In this document: positions 17,443-26,316 of the stretch, piece by piece
How the letters are laid out: each line of letters begins with the position of its first letter
Position numbering within the stretch: position 1 is the stretch's first letter
DNA from: Bacteroidales bacterium
GTDB taxonomy: Bacteria > Bacteroidota > Bacteroidia > Bacteroidales > UBA3663
Direction of reading: 5' to 3'
Length of the DNA: 64,000 nt
NCBI GenBank assembly: GCA_017449065.1
Contig: JAFSKF010000028.1
Location: forward strand, 1-64,000
Position numbers and translations under genes: made by a program
Notes under the pieces: generated by a model
The model's input: the letters and a program-made list of their open reading frames with translations, nothing else
Told to the model about the DNA's origin: nothing
The model's database searches: none

Positions 17443-18196
17443 TGAGCTGAGGATATTTTCTGGTTAGGGAACTTAGCTTCAGGCGTATGACACCAAAGAC
17501 TGCTTCGCTGAAGATGCCTCCCGACATCTTGGAAGTTCCTAAAACACGGTTTGTGAAAATGATAGGCACTTCGACCACCTTGGCACCCATCTGGGTGGCT
17601 GTGAATTTCATTTCGATCTGGAAGGCATACCCCTTGAAGCGCACTTTGTCGAGTTCCATCTTGCTGAGCAGGCGGCGGCTGTAGCAGACAAAACCCGCAG
17701 TAGAATCGTGGACCGACATGCCGGTAATCATTCGGACATACACCGATGCATAGTACGACATCAGGACACGTCCCATGGGCCAGTTGACCACGTTCACTCC
17801 CGTAATATAGCGAGAACCGATAGCCAAGTCGGCACCGTCTTCATGACAGGCCTTATGCAGACGGAGCAGATCGTCAGGGTTGTGGCTGAAGTCGGCGTCC
17901 ATCTCAAAGGTATAGTCGTAGCCTTGTTCGAGCGACCACTTGAAGCCAATGATATAGGCAGTGCCTAGACCCTGTTTGCCGCTTCGTTCGATGATGTGAA
18001 GCTGCGGAAATTTCTTTTGCAGATTTTTGACAATAGCCGCAGTGCCGTCAGGCGATCCGTCGTCGATAATCAGAATATCGAACGGATGGCTCAGTTGAAA
18101 GACATATCGGATGATAGACTCTATATTTTCTTTTTCGTTGTAGGTCGGTATAATGACCAGGCAGCGGTCGGAATTCGTAGGGGTATTTGTACTCAT
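17429..18196 (-). CDS. DPM1-like polyprenol-phosphate glycosyltransferase (GT2)
   Basis: The 255-residue GT2 protein shows the DPM1 pattern: VIIPTYNEKENIESII at the start, LIIDDGSPDGTAAIVK, the DxD-type FEMDADFSHNPDDLLRL, and GSRYITGVNVVNWP. It transfers a hexose, usually mannose, from a nucleotide sugar to polyprenyl phosphate at the cytoplasmic membrane. No C-terminal membrane segments are present, as in yeast-type or soluble DPM1. It is co-transcribed with pyrC. The start is the ATG at 18196; a longer version from 18217 is possible. Confidence 0.88.
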   Translation of the reverse strand: MSTNTPTNSDRCLVIIPTYNEKENIESIIRYVFQLSHPFDILIIDDGSPDGTAAIVKNLQKKFPQLHIIERSGKQGLGTAYIIGFKWSLEQGYDYTFEMDADFSHNPDDLLRLHKACHEDGADLAIGSRYITGVNVVNWPMGRVLMSYYASVYVRMITGMSVHDSTAGFVCYSRRLLSKMELDKVRFKGYAFQIEMKFTATQMGAKVVEVPIIFTNRVLGTSKMSGGIFSEAVFGVIRLKLSSLTRKYPQLNAKD

Positions 18197-18317
18197 ATTT
18201 TTCATTTCTTCGCGCAAAGATAGTAATTTAATCCCTTATTGAAGCAAGTTTTACCAATTTTTTTGACAAAAAAATAAAAAAGTTGACAGAAAATATCGTT
18301 TTTACAAGAATTATACG

Positions 18318-18325
18318 TATTTTTG
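18318..18325 (+). promoter_or_regulatory. Putative -7 element before the TPR/PD40 gene
   Basis: TATTTTTG fits TAnnTTTG and lies 40 bp before the ATG at 18365, in the divergent gap with the glycosyltransferase gene. No strong -33 is seen. Confidence 0.45.
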
Positions 18326-18364
18326 TGGTCGGAAACTGATATTCCTTCATTGAAAATGCTTAAT

Positions 18365-19759
18365 ATGAGATACATTCTGACATTCATACTGGTGCTGGGT
18401 TTGGGGGTAGCACAAGCCGTTACCATCCAAGAGGCTCGTTCGTATATCACTAACCAGGATTATCCGAAAGCCGTTGTCGCTTACCGAACTCTTTTGCAGC
18501 AACAGCCTTCGATGGCAAAAAATGCCGATTTCAACAAGTTCTACGGACAGTCGTTGTGTATGACTGGAGCCTATCGCGAGTCGATTCCCTATCTGGAGTT
18601 CGGTGCAAAACACGGCAAGACTGGAGCCTGGTGGTATTTGGGCATCAGCAGACAGCATTTGTACGAATTTGAAAGTGCCATTGAGGCGCTGGAGAAATAC
18701 AAGACACAGTTGAGCAAAAACTCAACGTGGATTCCGCGTACCGACAGCATCATTGCCGAATGCGAGGTAGGATTGAAAGGCATACGCCACGTGCAGGATG
18801 TAGTCATTCTCGACAGTATGATAGTGCCGCGCAAACAGTTCTTTGCCCATTATCGGTTGGGTGCTGAGTCCGGGCGTCTGATTCCTGCCCATGCAGAAGG
18901 CAATCAGGATGGAATGGTGTTTGAGAATCAGGCGGGAGATTCTCGTCTGTTTGCTGCAATGACCGACAGCACCTACCGTTTGTATGAGCAGCATTCCTTC
19001 AACGGACAATGGGAGCAGCCCGTCGTCATTGCCAGCATTGATATGGGAACCCGCAAGATGTGCTTCCCTTTCTTGCGGAGTGACAGCGAAACCCTATATT
19101 TTGCTTGTGACAGTCCTGATGGATTCGGAGGCTTCGATATATACAAGACCCACTACAATTCGGAAACGGAGCGTTTTTACCAGCCGGAGCGTCTCGGAAT
19201 GCCGTTTAATTCGCCTTACGACGATTACATGATGGCCGTCGATGAGACTCATCAGATTGGCTGGTGGGCGACCAACCGGAACGTGTCGATGGATGGAATG
19301 ATCTGCATTTATCTGTTCCAGTTTGAAGAAACACCGGTGTATTTGGATGGGGAACAGCCGGAAAGAGCGCGTATCGAACGTATTGCCGACAGCTGGCGAC
19401 AGAAGAACGGGTATGAAGATCTGGTGCAGGAGGCGTTGAATGCACCGCAGTTTGTCGAAATAAAAGAAAGTGTACGCATTCCAATCAGCGATGACGTGGT
19501 TTATACGTCAGCCGACCAGTTCCATTCGAAAGCGGCACGCGAGGCTTACGAATCATCGGAACGCATTCGTGCCAATTTGGAAGCATTGCAAGGGGAGTTA
19601 GAAGGAATGCGTGTGGAATGGGGCAGTGCCAATGCGAATCGGAAGAAGACGTTGCGCAACCAGATTCTGCAAAACGAGAAAAAAGAGCGCCAGCTGGTGG
19701 AACAACTGGCTGCATCGCAAAAGAAATATCGTAATTTGGAAATTTTAAATAATAAGTAA
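18365..19759 (+). CDS. Exported TPR and PD40 (WD40-like) repeat protein
   Basis: The 464-residue protein has a signal peptide (MRYILTFILVLGLGVAQA). TPR-type helices follow (about 20-130: YITNQDYPKAVVAYRTLL, YRESIPYLEFG). Beta-propeller PD40 blades come next, including LRSDSETLYFACDSPDGFGGFDIYKT and MPFNSPYDDYMMAVDE. A charged coiled coil closes the protein (EGMRVEWGSANANRKKTLRN). This TPR plus PD40 arrangement occurs in Bacteroidetes outer-membrane-associated proteins such as those related to PorE, but the usual C-terminal OmpA domain is absent. Function is uncertain. A nucleoside phosphorylase follows immediately. Confidence 0.75.
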   Translation: MRYILTFILVLGLGVAQAVTIQEARSYITNQDYPKAVVAYRTLLQQQPSMAKNADFNKFYGQSLCMTGAYRESIPYLEFGAKHGKTGAWWYLGISRQHLYEFESAIEALEKYKTQLSKNSTWIPRTDSIIAECEVGLKGIRHVQDVVILDSMIVPRKQFFAHYRLGAESGRLIPAHAEGNQDGMVFENQAGDSRLFAAMTDSTYRLYEQHSFNGQWEQPVVIASIDMGTRKMCFPFLRSDSETLYFACDSPDGFGGFDIYKTHYNSETERFYQPERLGMPFNSPYDDYMMAVDETHQIGWWATNRNVSMDGMICIYLFQFEETPVYLDGEQPERARIERIADSWRQKNGYEDLVQEALNAPQFVEIKESVRIPISDDVVYTSADQFHSKAAREAYESSERIRANLEALQGELEGMRVEWGSANANRKKTLRNQILQNEKKERQLVEQLAASQKKYRNLEILNNK

Positions 19760-19760
19760 T

Positions 19761-20624
19761 ATGATACCTGAATCGGAATTTGTCATCAATAGCGACGGCA
19801 GTTGCTTCCATTTGCATCTGCGTCCAGAGCAATTGGCACATAAGCTTGTGATTTGTGGCGATCCGGGTCGCGTCGATATGATTGCCTCCCATTTCGATTC
19901 GAAGGAATGCGAAGTGTCGAGCCGCGAGTTCCATACCATCACGGGAACGTACAAGGGAAAACGTATAACTACATTGAGCCACGGTATCGGTCCGGATAAT
20001 ATCGACATCGTCCTGAACGAACTGGATGCTTTGGTGAATGTCGATTTCAAGACCCGAGAAATCAAGCAAGAGCATACAACCCTTGAGATTGTCCGCATCG
20101 GAACCTGTGGCGGCTTGCAGCCCTACGTGCCTTGCGGAACGAGCATTGTGAGCGGAATTTCCATTGGTTTCGATGGCGTTTTGGATTGGTATGCCGGACG
20201 AGACAGCGTTTCGGATCTGGATTTCGAAAGAGAACTTACGTCCTATATCGGCTATCCGCAAAAGGCAGCCGCTCCCTATGTGGTGCGTGCCGATGAAGAA
20301 CTGGCTGCGCGGATTGCCGGAAACGATATGGTGATGGGTGTGACGTGCTCTGCGGTAGGCTTCTATGGTCCGCAGGGCCGTGTGGTGCGCTTGCCTATTG
20401 TCGCTCCGCTGCTGAACCAGCGTTTAGAGAGTTTCGAATATCAGGGACACAAGATTACCAACTATGAGATGGAGTCGGCACCTCTGGCTGGCTTTGCTCG
20501 CCTGATGGGACACAAAGCGGTGACCGTTTGCAGCGTTGTGGCCAATCGCGTTGCCTTAAACAGTAATCCGAACTATAAGACCGCTATTGAAGATCTGGTC
20601 AAGACGGTGCTTGACAGGATTTAG
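19761..20624 (+). CDS. Nucleoside phosphorylase, uridine-phosphorylase type
   Basis: The 287-residue protein belongs to the PNP/UDP family. It has LVICGDPGRVDMIASHF (phosphate-binding GDPxR), RIGTCGGLQPYVPCGT, and the substrate Glu/Met motif NYEMESAPLAGFARLMGHKA near residue 235. It cleaves a nucleoside with phosphate to base plus ribose-1-phosphate, in nucleoside salvage. It starts one base after the TPR/PD40 stop. Uridine is the likeliest substrate by overall resemblance, but this is not proven. Confidence 0.88.
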   Translation: MIPESEFVINSDGSCFHLHLRPEQLAHKLVICGDPGRVDMIASHFDSKECEVSSREFHTITGTYKGKRITTLSHGIGPDNIDIVLNELDALVNVDFKTREIKQEHTTLEIVRIGTCGGLQPYVPCGTSIVSGISIGFDGVLDWYAGRDSVSDLDFERELTSYIGYPQKAAAPYVVRADEELAARIAGNDMVMGVTCSAVGFYGPQGRVVRLPIVAPLLNQRLESFEYQGHKITNYEMESAPLAGFARLMGHKAVTVCSVVANRVALNSNPNYKTAIEDLVKTVLDRI

Positions 20625-21886
20625 TAGTTCTTTTTCGACATCCAGGTTCGCGGCGGGACACCTACAATCTCTTTGAACTTGCGTCCAAAGGCTTGAGCGG
20701 AAATAAATCCGCATGCCACAGCAATTTCGTCAAGCATCACATCCGTGTGTTCGAGCATATAGCTTTTGGCAAACTCGATTCGCTGCTGGTTTAGATAATC
20801 GTTGAAGTTGATGTGATAGGTATCGTTGATGTAGCGAGAGAGATAGTAGCGGTTGGTGCCGATCTGGCGGGCGACATCTTCCACCTTCAAACCGCTTTGC
20901 AGAAAGATCTGTTTTTCGTCCATCAGCATGTGTAGGTTGGTTGCAATCTGGTGTTTGGTGGTTTCTGGAAGTTCAATATAAGTGGGTTCCCCCACACGTG
21001 AGGTGGCTGCTATTTCTGCGGCCTCCTCTTCTTTTTCTGCCCGCTCGCTGGCTTCAATCTGAGTTAGGTCCTCTTTGGGTTCCAAGCCCACGAATTGCTT
21101 GAAGGTACATTCCGAATACTCGGTGCACGAACTTGTCAGCACGATGTGCCACACAAGGAAGGCTTCGAGCAGAGAAATGACGATGCACGCCCAATCATGA
21201 TCCAGCAGGAAATAGCGTCCGACACCCACTTTGATTCCAACGGTAATCAGTAGGGCGCCGATGCAAATAGAAAGAATGTGTATCGGAGGAAGCGTGCCCC
21301 GATGAAACAGAAAGTTGCGATAAGCGTGAAGTGAAAAGCCGCTTCGTCTTAGTGCCATGAATAGGAACGTAAACTCCCAGATGGCATAAATGGCCAAAGT
21401 CAGCTTGTAGAGCACATAACTGAACAAATGGTAGGCCCGGAAAAGAGGTTGGGCATGCAGTTCGTAAGGTGGATGACGAAGTTCGTCCGTAAGCGACTGA
21501 TAGCGGATAAGCTCATCGGCACCGATTAGGTACTGGAGCAGGAGAGTGGACGTACATAAGACAATAGGAATGACAAACCACAGATAATGATACCAGGGTT
21601 GGGCTTGTTCATAATAGAGCCGGTAGAGGAAACAGTTGATGAAGGCAAGCGTCATCGGAGCGATGAAAATCACAGCCTGTTGAGCCCAAACCAGCGCTTG
21701 AACCGATGCGTATTTGTAGTTTGACTGCGTTTCGCAGAGATAATACAAACTGCACGCAACCGCCAATGCCATGAGAATGCGGACGGTCGCATTCTTGCGC
21801 GGATTTAACGATAAAGTGACAAACCCGATAAGCGTTACGATCAATGGAAGTGAAATACACAAAAACAGACCGCTGAAATGTATCAT
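20621..21886 (-). CDS. Membrane-anchored AraC-family regulator
   Basis: The 421-residue protein has about seven hydrophobic helices in the first 235 residues (for example FLCISLPLIVTLIGFVTLSL and AVIFIAPMTLAFINCFLY). An acidic linker (ASERAEKEEEAAEIAA) leads to an AraC DNA-binding domain from about residue 320 to 418: LKVEDVARQIGTNRYYLSRY and DEIAVACGFISAQAFGRKFKE. Such regulators sense a signal in the inner membrane. It converges with the phosphorylase gene (4-bp overlap of ends) and lies directly downstream of the ExbB-ExbD-TonB genes. The ligand is unknown. Confidence 0.88.
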   Translation of the reverse strand: MIHFSGLFLCISLPLIVTLIGFVTLSLNPRKNATVRILMALAVACSLYYLCETQSNYKYASVQALVWAQQAVIFIAPMTLAFINCFLYRLYYEQAQPWYHYLWFVIPIVLCTSTLLLQYLIGADELIRYQSLTDELRHPPYELHAQPLFRAYHLFSYVLYKLTLAIYAIWEFTFLFMALRRSGFSLHAYRNFLFHRGTLPPIHILSICIGALLITVGIKVGVGRYFLLDHDWACIVISLLEAFLVWHIVLTSSCTEYSECTFKQFVGLEPKEDLTQIEASERAEKEEEAAEIAATSRVGEPTYIELPETTKHQIATNLHMLMDEKQIFLQSGLKVEDVARQIGTNRYYLSRYINDTYHINFNDYLNQQRIEFAKSYMLEHTDVMLDEIAVACGFISAQAFGRKFKEIVGVPPRTWMSKKNY

Positions 21887-21890
21887 ATCG

Positions 21891-22781
21891 CTAATTGTTG
21901 CTGTCGAAATAGTAGGTGATAGTGCCTGGTGTCAGGCTTGTTCCGTTAATGGGTTTGAAGCGGGCTTTCAGTGCTGCCTCACGGGCGGCGTTGCGCAGGC
22001 TCAGGTCGGAAATAGTGGTTCCTTTGCCAATGGTTGCCGATTTGACGATGCCGGAAGCATCGACGTTGATAAATACCACCACTTTTCCGCTCAGGTTGGC
22101 TTCGAAATTCGGACGAGGCAGAGCACCGACCATTCCGCGTCCGCCTAAGTCGAACTCACCGTAGCCCGGACTTCCCGAAACCGCACCTTTCGGGCTGTTC
22201 CCGTCCGGTGAGCCCTGAAGACCAGTATTCCCGCCTTCACCGTTGTTGTTGAACAATCCCGCCATCTGATTGTTGATTGCCTGACGCTTGGCGGCTTCTT
22301 CCGCCGCTTTTCGGGCAGCCGCTTCCTCTTCCGCTTTCCGTCTGGCTTCCTCTTCCTGCTGGCGGCGGAGTTCCTCTTGCTTCCGGAGTTCTTCGGCTTT
22401 CAGTCGCTCTTGTTCAGCCTGTTTCTTCTTGAGTTCTTCCGCTTGTTCGGCAGCAACTGAAGGCGCTGCCGGATCGTCTTGTGCCAAGAGCGGTTCGGCA
22501 ACAGGCTTAGGTGCCGGTGGGGGCGGAGGTGTGGTTTGTGGGGTTGGTGTCGGTTCAACGGGCAGGGGTGCCTGTTCGGCATGCAGGTCGGTTACCTCCG
22601 ATGCCTGAAGTTCATTCCCGTCACCTTCGGCATCGACGCCCACCATCACCAAAATGCCGCTTTCATCCTCCAGGGAAATAGGTTTTCCGAAATAGGCAAA
22701 CCAGAGTAACACGACCAGCAGGACGTGAACAAGGACGGTAACACCAAGTCCGATCAGCTTACTCTGTTTATCTTGATTCAT
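21891..22781 (-). CDS. TonB/TolA-like energy transducer
   Basis: The 296-residue protein has one N-terminal membrane helix (GLGVTVLVHVLLVVLLWFAY). A Pro-rich periplasmic segment follows (PTPTPQTTPPPPPAPKP), then a Lys/Glu/Ala/Arg-rich coiled coil of about 70 residues (120-190) like TolA. The C-terminal domain (about 245-296) ends NGTSLTPGTITYYFDSN. It couples the ExbB/ExbD proton motor to outer-membrane transport or envelope integrity. The long coiled coil makes a TolA role as plausible as a TonB role. It is third in the exbB-exbD-tonB order, 3 bp after exbD. Confidence 0.85.
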   Translation of the reverse strand: MNQDKQSKLIGLGVTVLVHVLLVVLLWFAYFGKPISLEDESGILVMVGVDAEGDGNELQASEVTDLHAEQAPLPVEPTPTPQTTPPPPPAPKPVAEPLLAQDDPAAPSVAAEQAEELKKKQAEQERLKAEELRKQEELRRQQEEEARRKAEEEAAARKAAEEAAKRQAINNQMAGLFNNNGEGGNTGLQGSPDGNSPKGAVSGSPGYGEFDLGGRGMVGALPRPNFEANLSGKVVVFINVDASGIVKSATIGKGTTISDLSLRNAAREAALKARFKPINGTSLTPGTITYYFDSNN

Positions 22782-22784
22782 GAT

Positions 22785-23195
22785 TTACTTGATAGGACGG
22801 GTGGCAAGCACCATTTTGAAATTGTTTTCAACACTGATATTCAAAACCTCCACAACTTTTGCATAAGGGATGGTTTCGTCAGCATACAGGGTGACATACA
22901 TCTCTTCGTGCTGTTCCTTGACCGATTGCAGCCAGGGTTCAATCTGTTCGAAAGCAACCGAGGTGGGAGCTTCGTTGCCAAAAGCTACATAATATTGCAG
23001 GTTTTGATCGATGGTGACACGTGCCTGTGGCGCTGCTTCGGTTTGCTGCTTGCTTTGTGGCAGCAGGACCTTGATGGCGTTCGGAAAGACAATGGTGGAG
23101 GTCACCATGAAGAAAATCAGCAACAGGAATATGACATCGGTCATCGACGACATACTGAATGTAGCTTGTATCTTGTTTCTTCGTTTTAGTGCCAT
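22785..23195 (-). CDS. ExbD/TolR-family proton-channel subunit
   Basis: The 136-residue protein has the ExbD/TolR layout. A short cytoplasmic tail (MALKRRNKIQATFSM) precedes one membrane helix with the functional Asp (SSMTDVIFLLLIFFMVTSTI, D20) and a small periplasmic domain ending NISVENNFKMVLATRPI. With ExbB it converts proton flow to torque on the TonB/TolA partner encoded next. It lies 33 bp after exbB. Confidence 0.92.
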   Translation of the reverse strand: MALKRRNKIQATFSMSSMTDVIFLLLIFFMVTSTIVFPNAIKVLLPQSKQQTEAAPQARVTIDQNLQYYVAFGNEAPTSVAFEQIEPWLQSVKEQHEEMYVTLYADETIPYAKVVEVLNISVENNFKMVLATRPIK

Positions 23196-23228
23196 ACGAC
23201 GTTATGGGTAATTTGTGGATACGACGTA

Positions 23229-23936
23229 TTATTTCTCAATCAGATCCATGAACTCCATCGTTTTTGCCTCCATCTGATTGACGACCTTATCTAATTCGGC
23301 CACCAGATAGTTGTAGGCAAACATGGCGATGATACCGACAATCAGGCCGGCTACGGTGGTGGTTAGCGCCTGATAGATGCCGGCAGAAAGCAAGGTGATA
23401 TCGGCCGAGGAACCGGCTTGTGCCATATCGTAGAAGGCACGGATCATACCGGTGACGGTTCCCAAGAAGCCGATCATCGGAGCACCTGCAGAAATGGTTG
23501 CCAGCATGGTGAATCCTTTCTCCATATTGGCAACTTGCAGATTGCCGACGTTCTCGATGGCTGCCTGAATGTCGGAGGTCGGACGACCCATGCGCAGAAT
23601 ACCTTTTTCGATCATGGCAGCATAAGGCGCCTTGGTTTGCTTGCACACACGGATGGCGGCATCGGTTTTGCCGTCGGCCAGATACTCGCGAATGCGATCC
23701 ATAAAGTAGGGAGCATCTTTCAATGCGCGACGAATCACGACAAGTCGTTCGACGAAAATGTAAATCGCCAGCAACGAAAGCAGCAGCAAGGGAATCATCA
23801 GCCAACCGCCGTTGATCGCCATATCGAGAAAACTGAGACCTTCGTCGGTTGCGGTTTCTGCTGCGACATCGGAAACCTGAGCCAGTGTGTCGGCTTCACC
23901 GGGCATCGTAATCTGTAAAAAGGATAATGACATCAT
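23229..23936 (-). CDS. MotA/TolQ/ExbB proton-channel protein
   Basis: The 235-residue protein has three membrane segments: GGWLMIPLLLLSLLAIYIFV (about 44-63), then LATISAGAPMIGFLGTVTGMIRAF, and ALTTTVAGLIVGIIAMFAYNYLV near the C-terminus. The conserved GAPMIGFLGTVTGM block identifies the family. It forms the pentameric channel of the ExbBD/TolQR complex in the inner membrane. It is the first gene of the three-gene operon and is divergent from nadK. Confidence 0.93.
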   Translation of the reverse strand: MMSLSFLQITMPGEADTLAQVSDVAAETATDEGLSFLDMAINGGWLMIPLLLLSLLAIYIFVERLVVIRRALKDAPYFMDRIREYLADGKTDAAIRVCKQTKAPYAAMIEKGILRMGRPTSDIQAAIENVGNLQVANMEKGFTMLATISAGAPMIGFLGTVTGMIRAFYDMAQAGSSADITLLSAGIYQALTTTVAGLIVGIIAMFAYNYLVAELDKVVNQMEAKTMEFMDLIEK

Positions 23937-23960
23937 TTTTTATCTTTTTTGAGGTTAAAA

Positions 23961-23992
23961 TTTGCTTTTTTCAAAAAAACTCAGCATCTTTG
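23961..23992 (+). promoter_or_regulatory. Putative promoter of nadK
   Basis: TTTG at 23961-23964, a 20-bp spacer and CATCTTTG at 23985-23992, a one-base variant of TAnnTTTG, 25 bp before the ATG at 24017. Confidence 0.5.
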
Positions 23993-24016
23993 CCGCCAAG
24001 AAAATCATTGGTTACT

Positions 24017-24820
24017 ATGAAAATAGCATTGTTTGGCGCCCAGAAACCGGAAGCTTGCGAACAGGTGAAAAAGATTCTCGATACTGTACCGGGCATCGAG
24101 TATGTTGATGGCGGACAATCGCTCGATGGGGTCGATATGGCCTTGAGCATTGGCGGCGACGGCACTTTCCTGCGGACGGCAGCCAAAGTGGGAGCCGCTG
24201 AGATTCCGATTCTGGGAATCAACGCCGGCAGGCTGGGCTTCCTGGCCGATGTTCCATTGAGCGAAGCAGCCCGTTTCTTGCCGGAGATGCTGCAAAAGGG
24301 TGCCTATAAGGTGGAAAACCGGACCTTGCTGAGCCTGAGTATTCAGGGTTGCCGACAGCCTTACCAGCCTTTCGCATTGAATGAAGTGGCGGTGCTGAAA
24401 CGCGATGTTTCGTCGATGGTAGCCGTTTCGGTTTATATCGACGGCTCGTTGCTGAACACTTACGATGCCGACGGCTTGGTGATTGCTACGCCAACGGGAT
24501 CGACAGCCTATGCCATGAGTGCCGGCGGACCGATTCTCGAACCTCGTTCGAACTGTTTCGTAATCGTCCCTATTGCTCCTCATTCGCTCACAACACGTCC
24601 GCTCGTCATTCGCGATAACGGACAAATCGAAGTGAAGGTCAAGAGTCGCAACAATCTGTTTCTGGTGGCGGTGGATGGTATTCCCGTGCATCTGACTACC
24701 GAATACTCGTTGCATCTGGAGCGAGCCGCCCATCATGTGGGTGTTGTGCGCTGCCAATGTTCTTCATTCTTCGATACCTTGCGCCAGAAGTTGATGTGGG
24801 GTGCGGATGCCAGAGTTTAA
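24017..24820 (+). CDS. nadK: NAD kinase
   Basis: The 267-residue protein phosphorylates NAD to NADP. It carries the GGDGT catalytic motif (residues 46-50), NAGRLGFLADV, LNEVAVLKRD and the glycine/threonine-rich DGLVIATPTGSTAYAMSAGG. The ATG at 24017 is chosen because the open frame upstream from 23927 overlaps exbB and lacks family features. Confidence 0.95.
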   Translation: MKIALFGAQKPEACEQVKKILDTVPGIEYVDGGQSLDGVDMALSIGGDGTFLRTAAKVGAAEIPILGINAGRLGFLADVPLSEAARFLPEMLQKGAYKVENRTLLSLSIQGCRQPYQPFALNEVAVLKRDVSSMVAVSVYIDGSLLNTYDADGLVIATPTGSTAYAMSAGGPILEPRSNCFVIVPIAPHSLTTRPLVIRDNGQIEVKVKSRNNLFLVAVDGIPVHLTTEYSLHLERAAHHVGVVRCQCSSFFDTLRQKLMWGADARV

Positions 24821-24834
24821 AAGATCGTATTTTC

Positions 24835-25431
24835 TTATTCGACAATTTCGATGCCGAATGTGTTCTCGAAGCGGGTACGCATTTTCGGCATCGCTGCTTT
24901 TCGTAAACTGAGCGTCAGGCGGCAGTCCATCTGGAAGTCCTGACCCAACACGGTTGCTCCTTCTTCCTTGACGATACGCATCGCTTCGCCCATCAAAGCG
25001 TATTCGAAATGTACGGTCAGGGTTTCTTCGACGATTTTCTCGACAATCTCTGCTGCGTTCAGCGCTTCTGCCGCTGCGGCACGATAGGCTTCGATGAGTC
25101 CGCTGGTGCCGAGTTTGATGCCGCCGAAGTAGCGCACCACGCAAATGCAGATATCCGTTACGTTGAAACTGTTAATCTGTCCCAAAATAGGTTTGCCGGC
25201 CGTTCCGGAAGGTTCTCCGTCATCGTTGCTGCGGAAGTTGGTGCGGTCGGCTCCCAGCATATAGGCCCAGCAGCAATGACGCGCGTCAAAGTATTCCTTT
25301 TTATATCGCGATACAATCTCTTTGGCTTCATCGACCGTTCTGCACGGTTCGGCGAAAGCCAGAAACTTGCTCATCTTTTCCTTATAAAGGCCTTCCGACG
25401 GAGCATCGATGGTGTGATACGTATCTTCCAA
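24835..25431 (-). CDS. IMPACT-family protein (YigZ-like)
   Basis: The 198-residue protein has the UPF0029/IMPACT core: KEKMSKFLAFAEPCRTVDEA, NDDGEPSGTAGKPIL and VVRYFGGIKLGTSGLIEAYR. The family is linked to translation regulation in eukaryotes and is of uncertain role in bacteria. The start is most likely TTG at 25429-25431: no ATG lies between it and the upstream in-frame stop, and the conserved N-terminus (EDTYHTIDAPSEG) begins there. It lies 20 bp after the DUF3108 gene. Confidence 0.88.
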   Translation of the reverse strand: MEDTYHTIDAPSEGLYKEKMSKFLAFAEPCRTVDEAKEIVSRYKKEYFDARHCCWAYMLGADRTNFRSNDDGEPSGTAGKPILGQINSFNVTDICICVVRYFGGIKLGTSGLIEAYRAAAAEALNAAEIVEKIVEETLTVHFEYALMGEAMRIVKEEGATVLGQDFQMDCRLTLSLRKAAMPKMRTRFENTFGIEIVE

Positions 25432-25451
25432 ACTACTCGGGTTTTAGACGG

Positions 25452-26273
25452 TTATTCAACAATCTCGCCCTGAATGGAGCCGATGCGCTTCAATTGGATG
25501 ATGACGCTCAAAGGACGATGGTCGGGCGTCTGTGCGAGCCAGACCTGAAGCGGAGTGCTGTCGCTGTCCTTGCTGGCAAAAGTCAGCAGAATCTGGTGCG
25601 ACGGATATTGCTTGCCGTTCTTCAGCGTGCAGGTGGTTTTGCCCTGATAGTTGAGGGTCATATACTGACCGCGGACGCCGGCGCAAATATAGAACTTCAG
25701 TTTGTCGCCCTTTTTCATTTTGTCGAAATCCAGCTGGCGGATCTTGTAGAAGATCGACAGCATGTCGTAGCCAACACCTACCGTACTCTTGTGACGGCGG
25801 TCGTTTCCTTTCTTGACGCGCCAACGGTAAATATCCGTCTGCGTACTATCGATTTTCGCTTCTGTCAGATCTGTTGCATTCTTCACCCACTTGCCGTCGG
25901 CAAACGACTTGTAGTAGTTCCGTTCGATGGCGTGATAAGAGCCTTCGTGCGTCTTTTTGCTATATTCCAGCGGAATGATTTCCGGTGTGTACCAGCAGTC
26001 GAGGGTATCGCGCACCTTCATAATGGTTTCGACGATGCTGTGCGAACGTCCGGCCAACTGTCCGTGCATCCGGTGGCTATTGTCGTTCAGTTCCTCGTCC
26101 CACAAGCGCAGAATGCCGGAACCGGCTTTTTTCCAGATGAATCCCCAATGCCAGTAGGCATCATAGTGAAGTTCCTCCACTTTTTGCGACGATTTGGCTT
26201 CGCTAACGGCAAAGGCAGGCATCAGGTTGCCTGTCAGCACAAGGGCTATTATCAGTACAAATAGTTTTTTCAT
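25452..26273 (-). CDS. DUF3108 periplasmic protein
   Basis: The 273-residue protein has a signal peptide (MKKLFVLIIALVLTGNLMPAFA) and the DUF3108 pattern: VEELHYDAYWHWGFIWKKAG, SIVETIMKVRDTLDCWYTPE and GVGYDMLSIFYKIRQLDF. Its function is unknown; related proteins are all-beta and periplasmic. The ATG at 26273 is preferred over a TTG two codons earlier. It sits in a same-strand run with the Ig-like lipoprotein upstream. Confidence 0.85.
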   Translation of the reverse strand: MKKLFVLIIALVLTGNLMPAFAVSEAKSSQKVEELHYDAYWHWGFIWKKAGSGILRLWDEELNDNSHRMHGQLAGRSHSIVETIMKVRDTLDCWYTPEIIPLEYSKKTHEGSYHAIERNYYKSFADGKWVKNATDLTEAKIDSTQTDIYRWRVKKGNDRRHKSTVGVGYDMLSIFYKIRQLDFDKMKKGDKLKFYICAGVRGQYMTLNYQGKTTCTLKNGKQYPSHQILLTFASKDSDSTPLQVWLAQTPDHRPLSVIIQLKRIGSIQGEIVE

Positions 26274-26316
26274 ACTCAAGTTTTTTGTCTTTTAGACCTT
26301 CCGGAAGGGATTGGGT

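Noticed and set aside
22288..22608. 106-codon Ala/Ser-rich open frame on the plus strand
   Set aside because: It is the mirror of the Lys/Glu/Ala coiled coil and Pro-rich part of the TonB/TolA-like gene; low complexity explains the openness.
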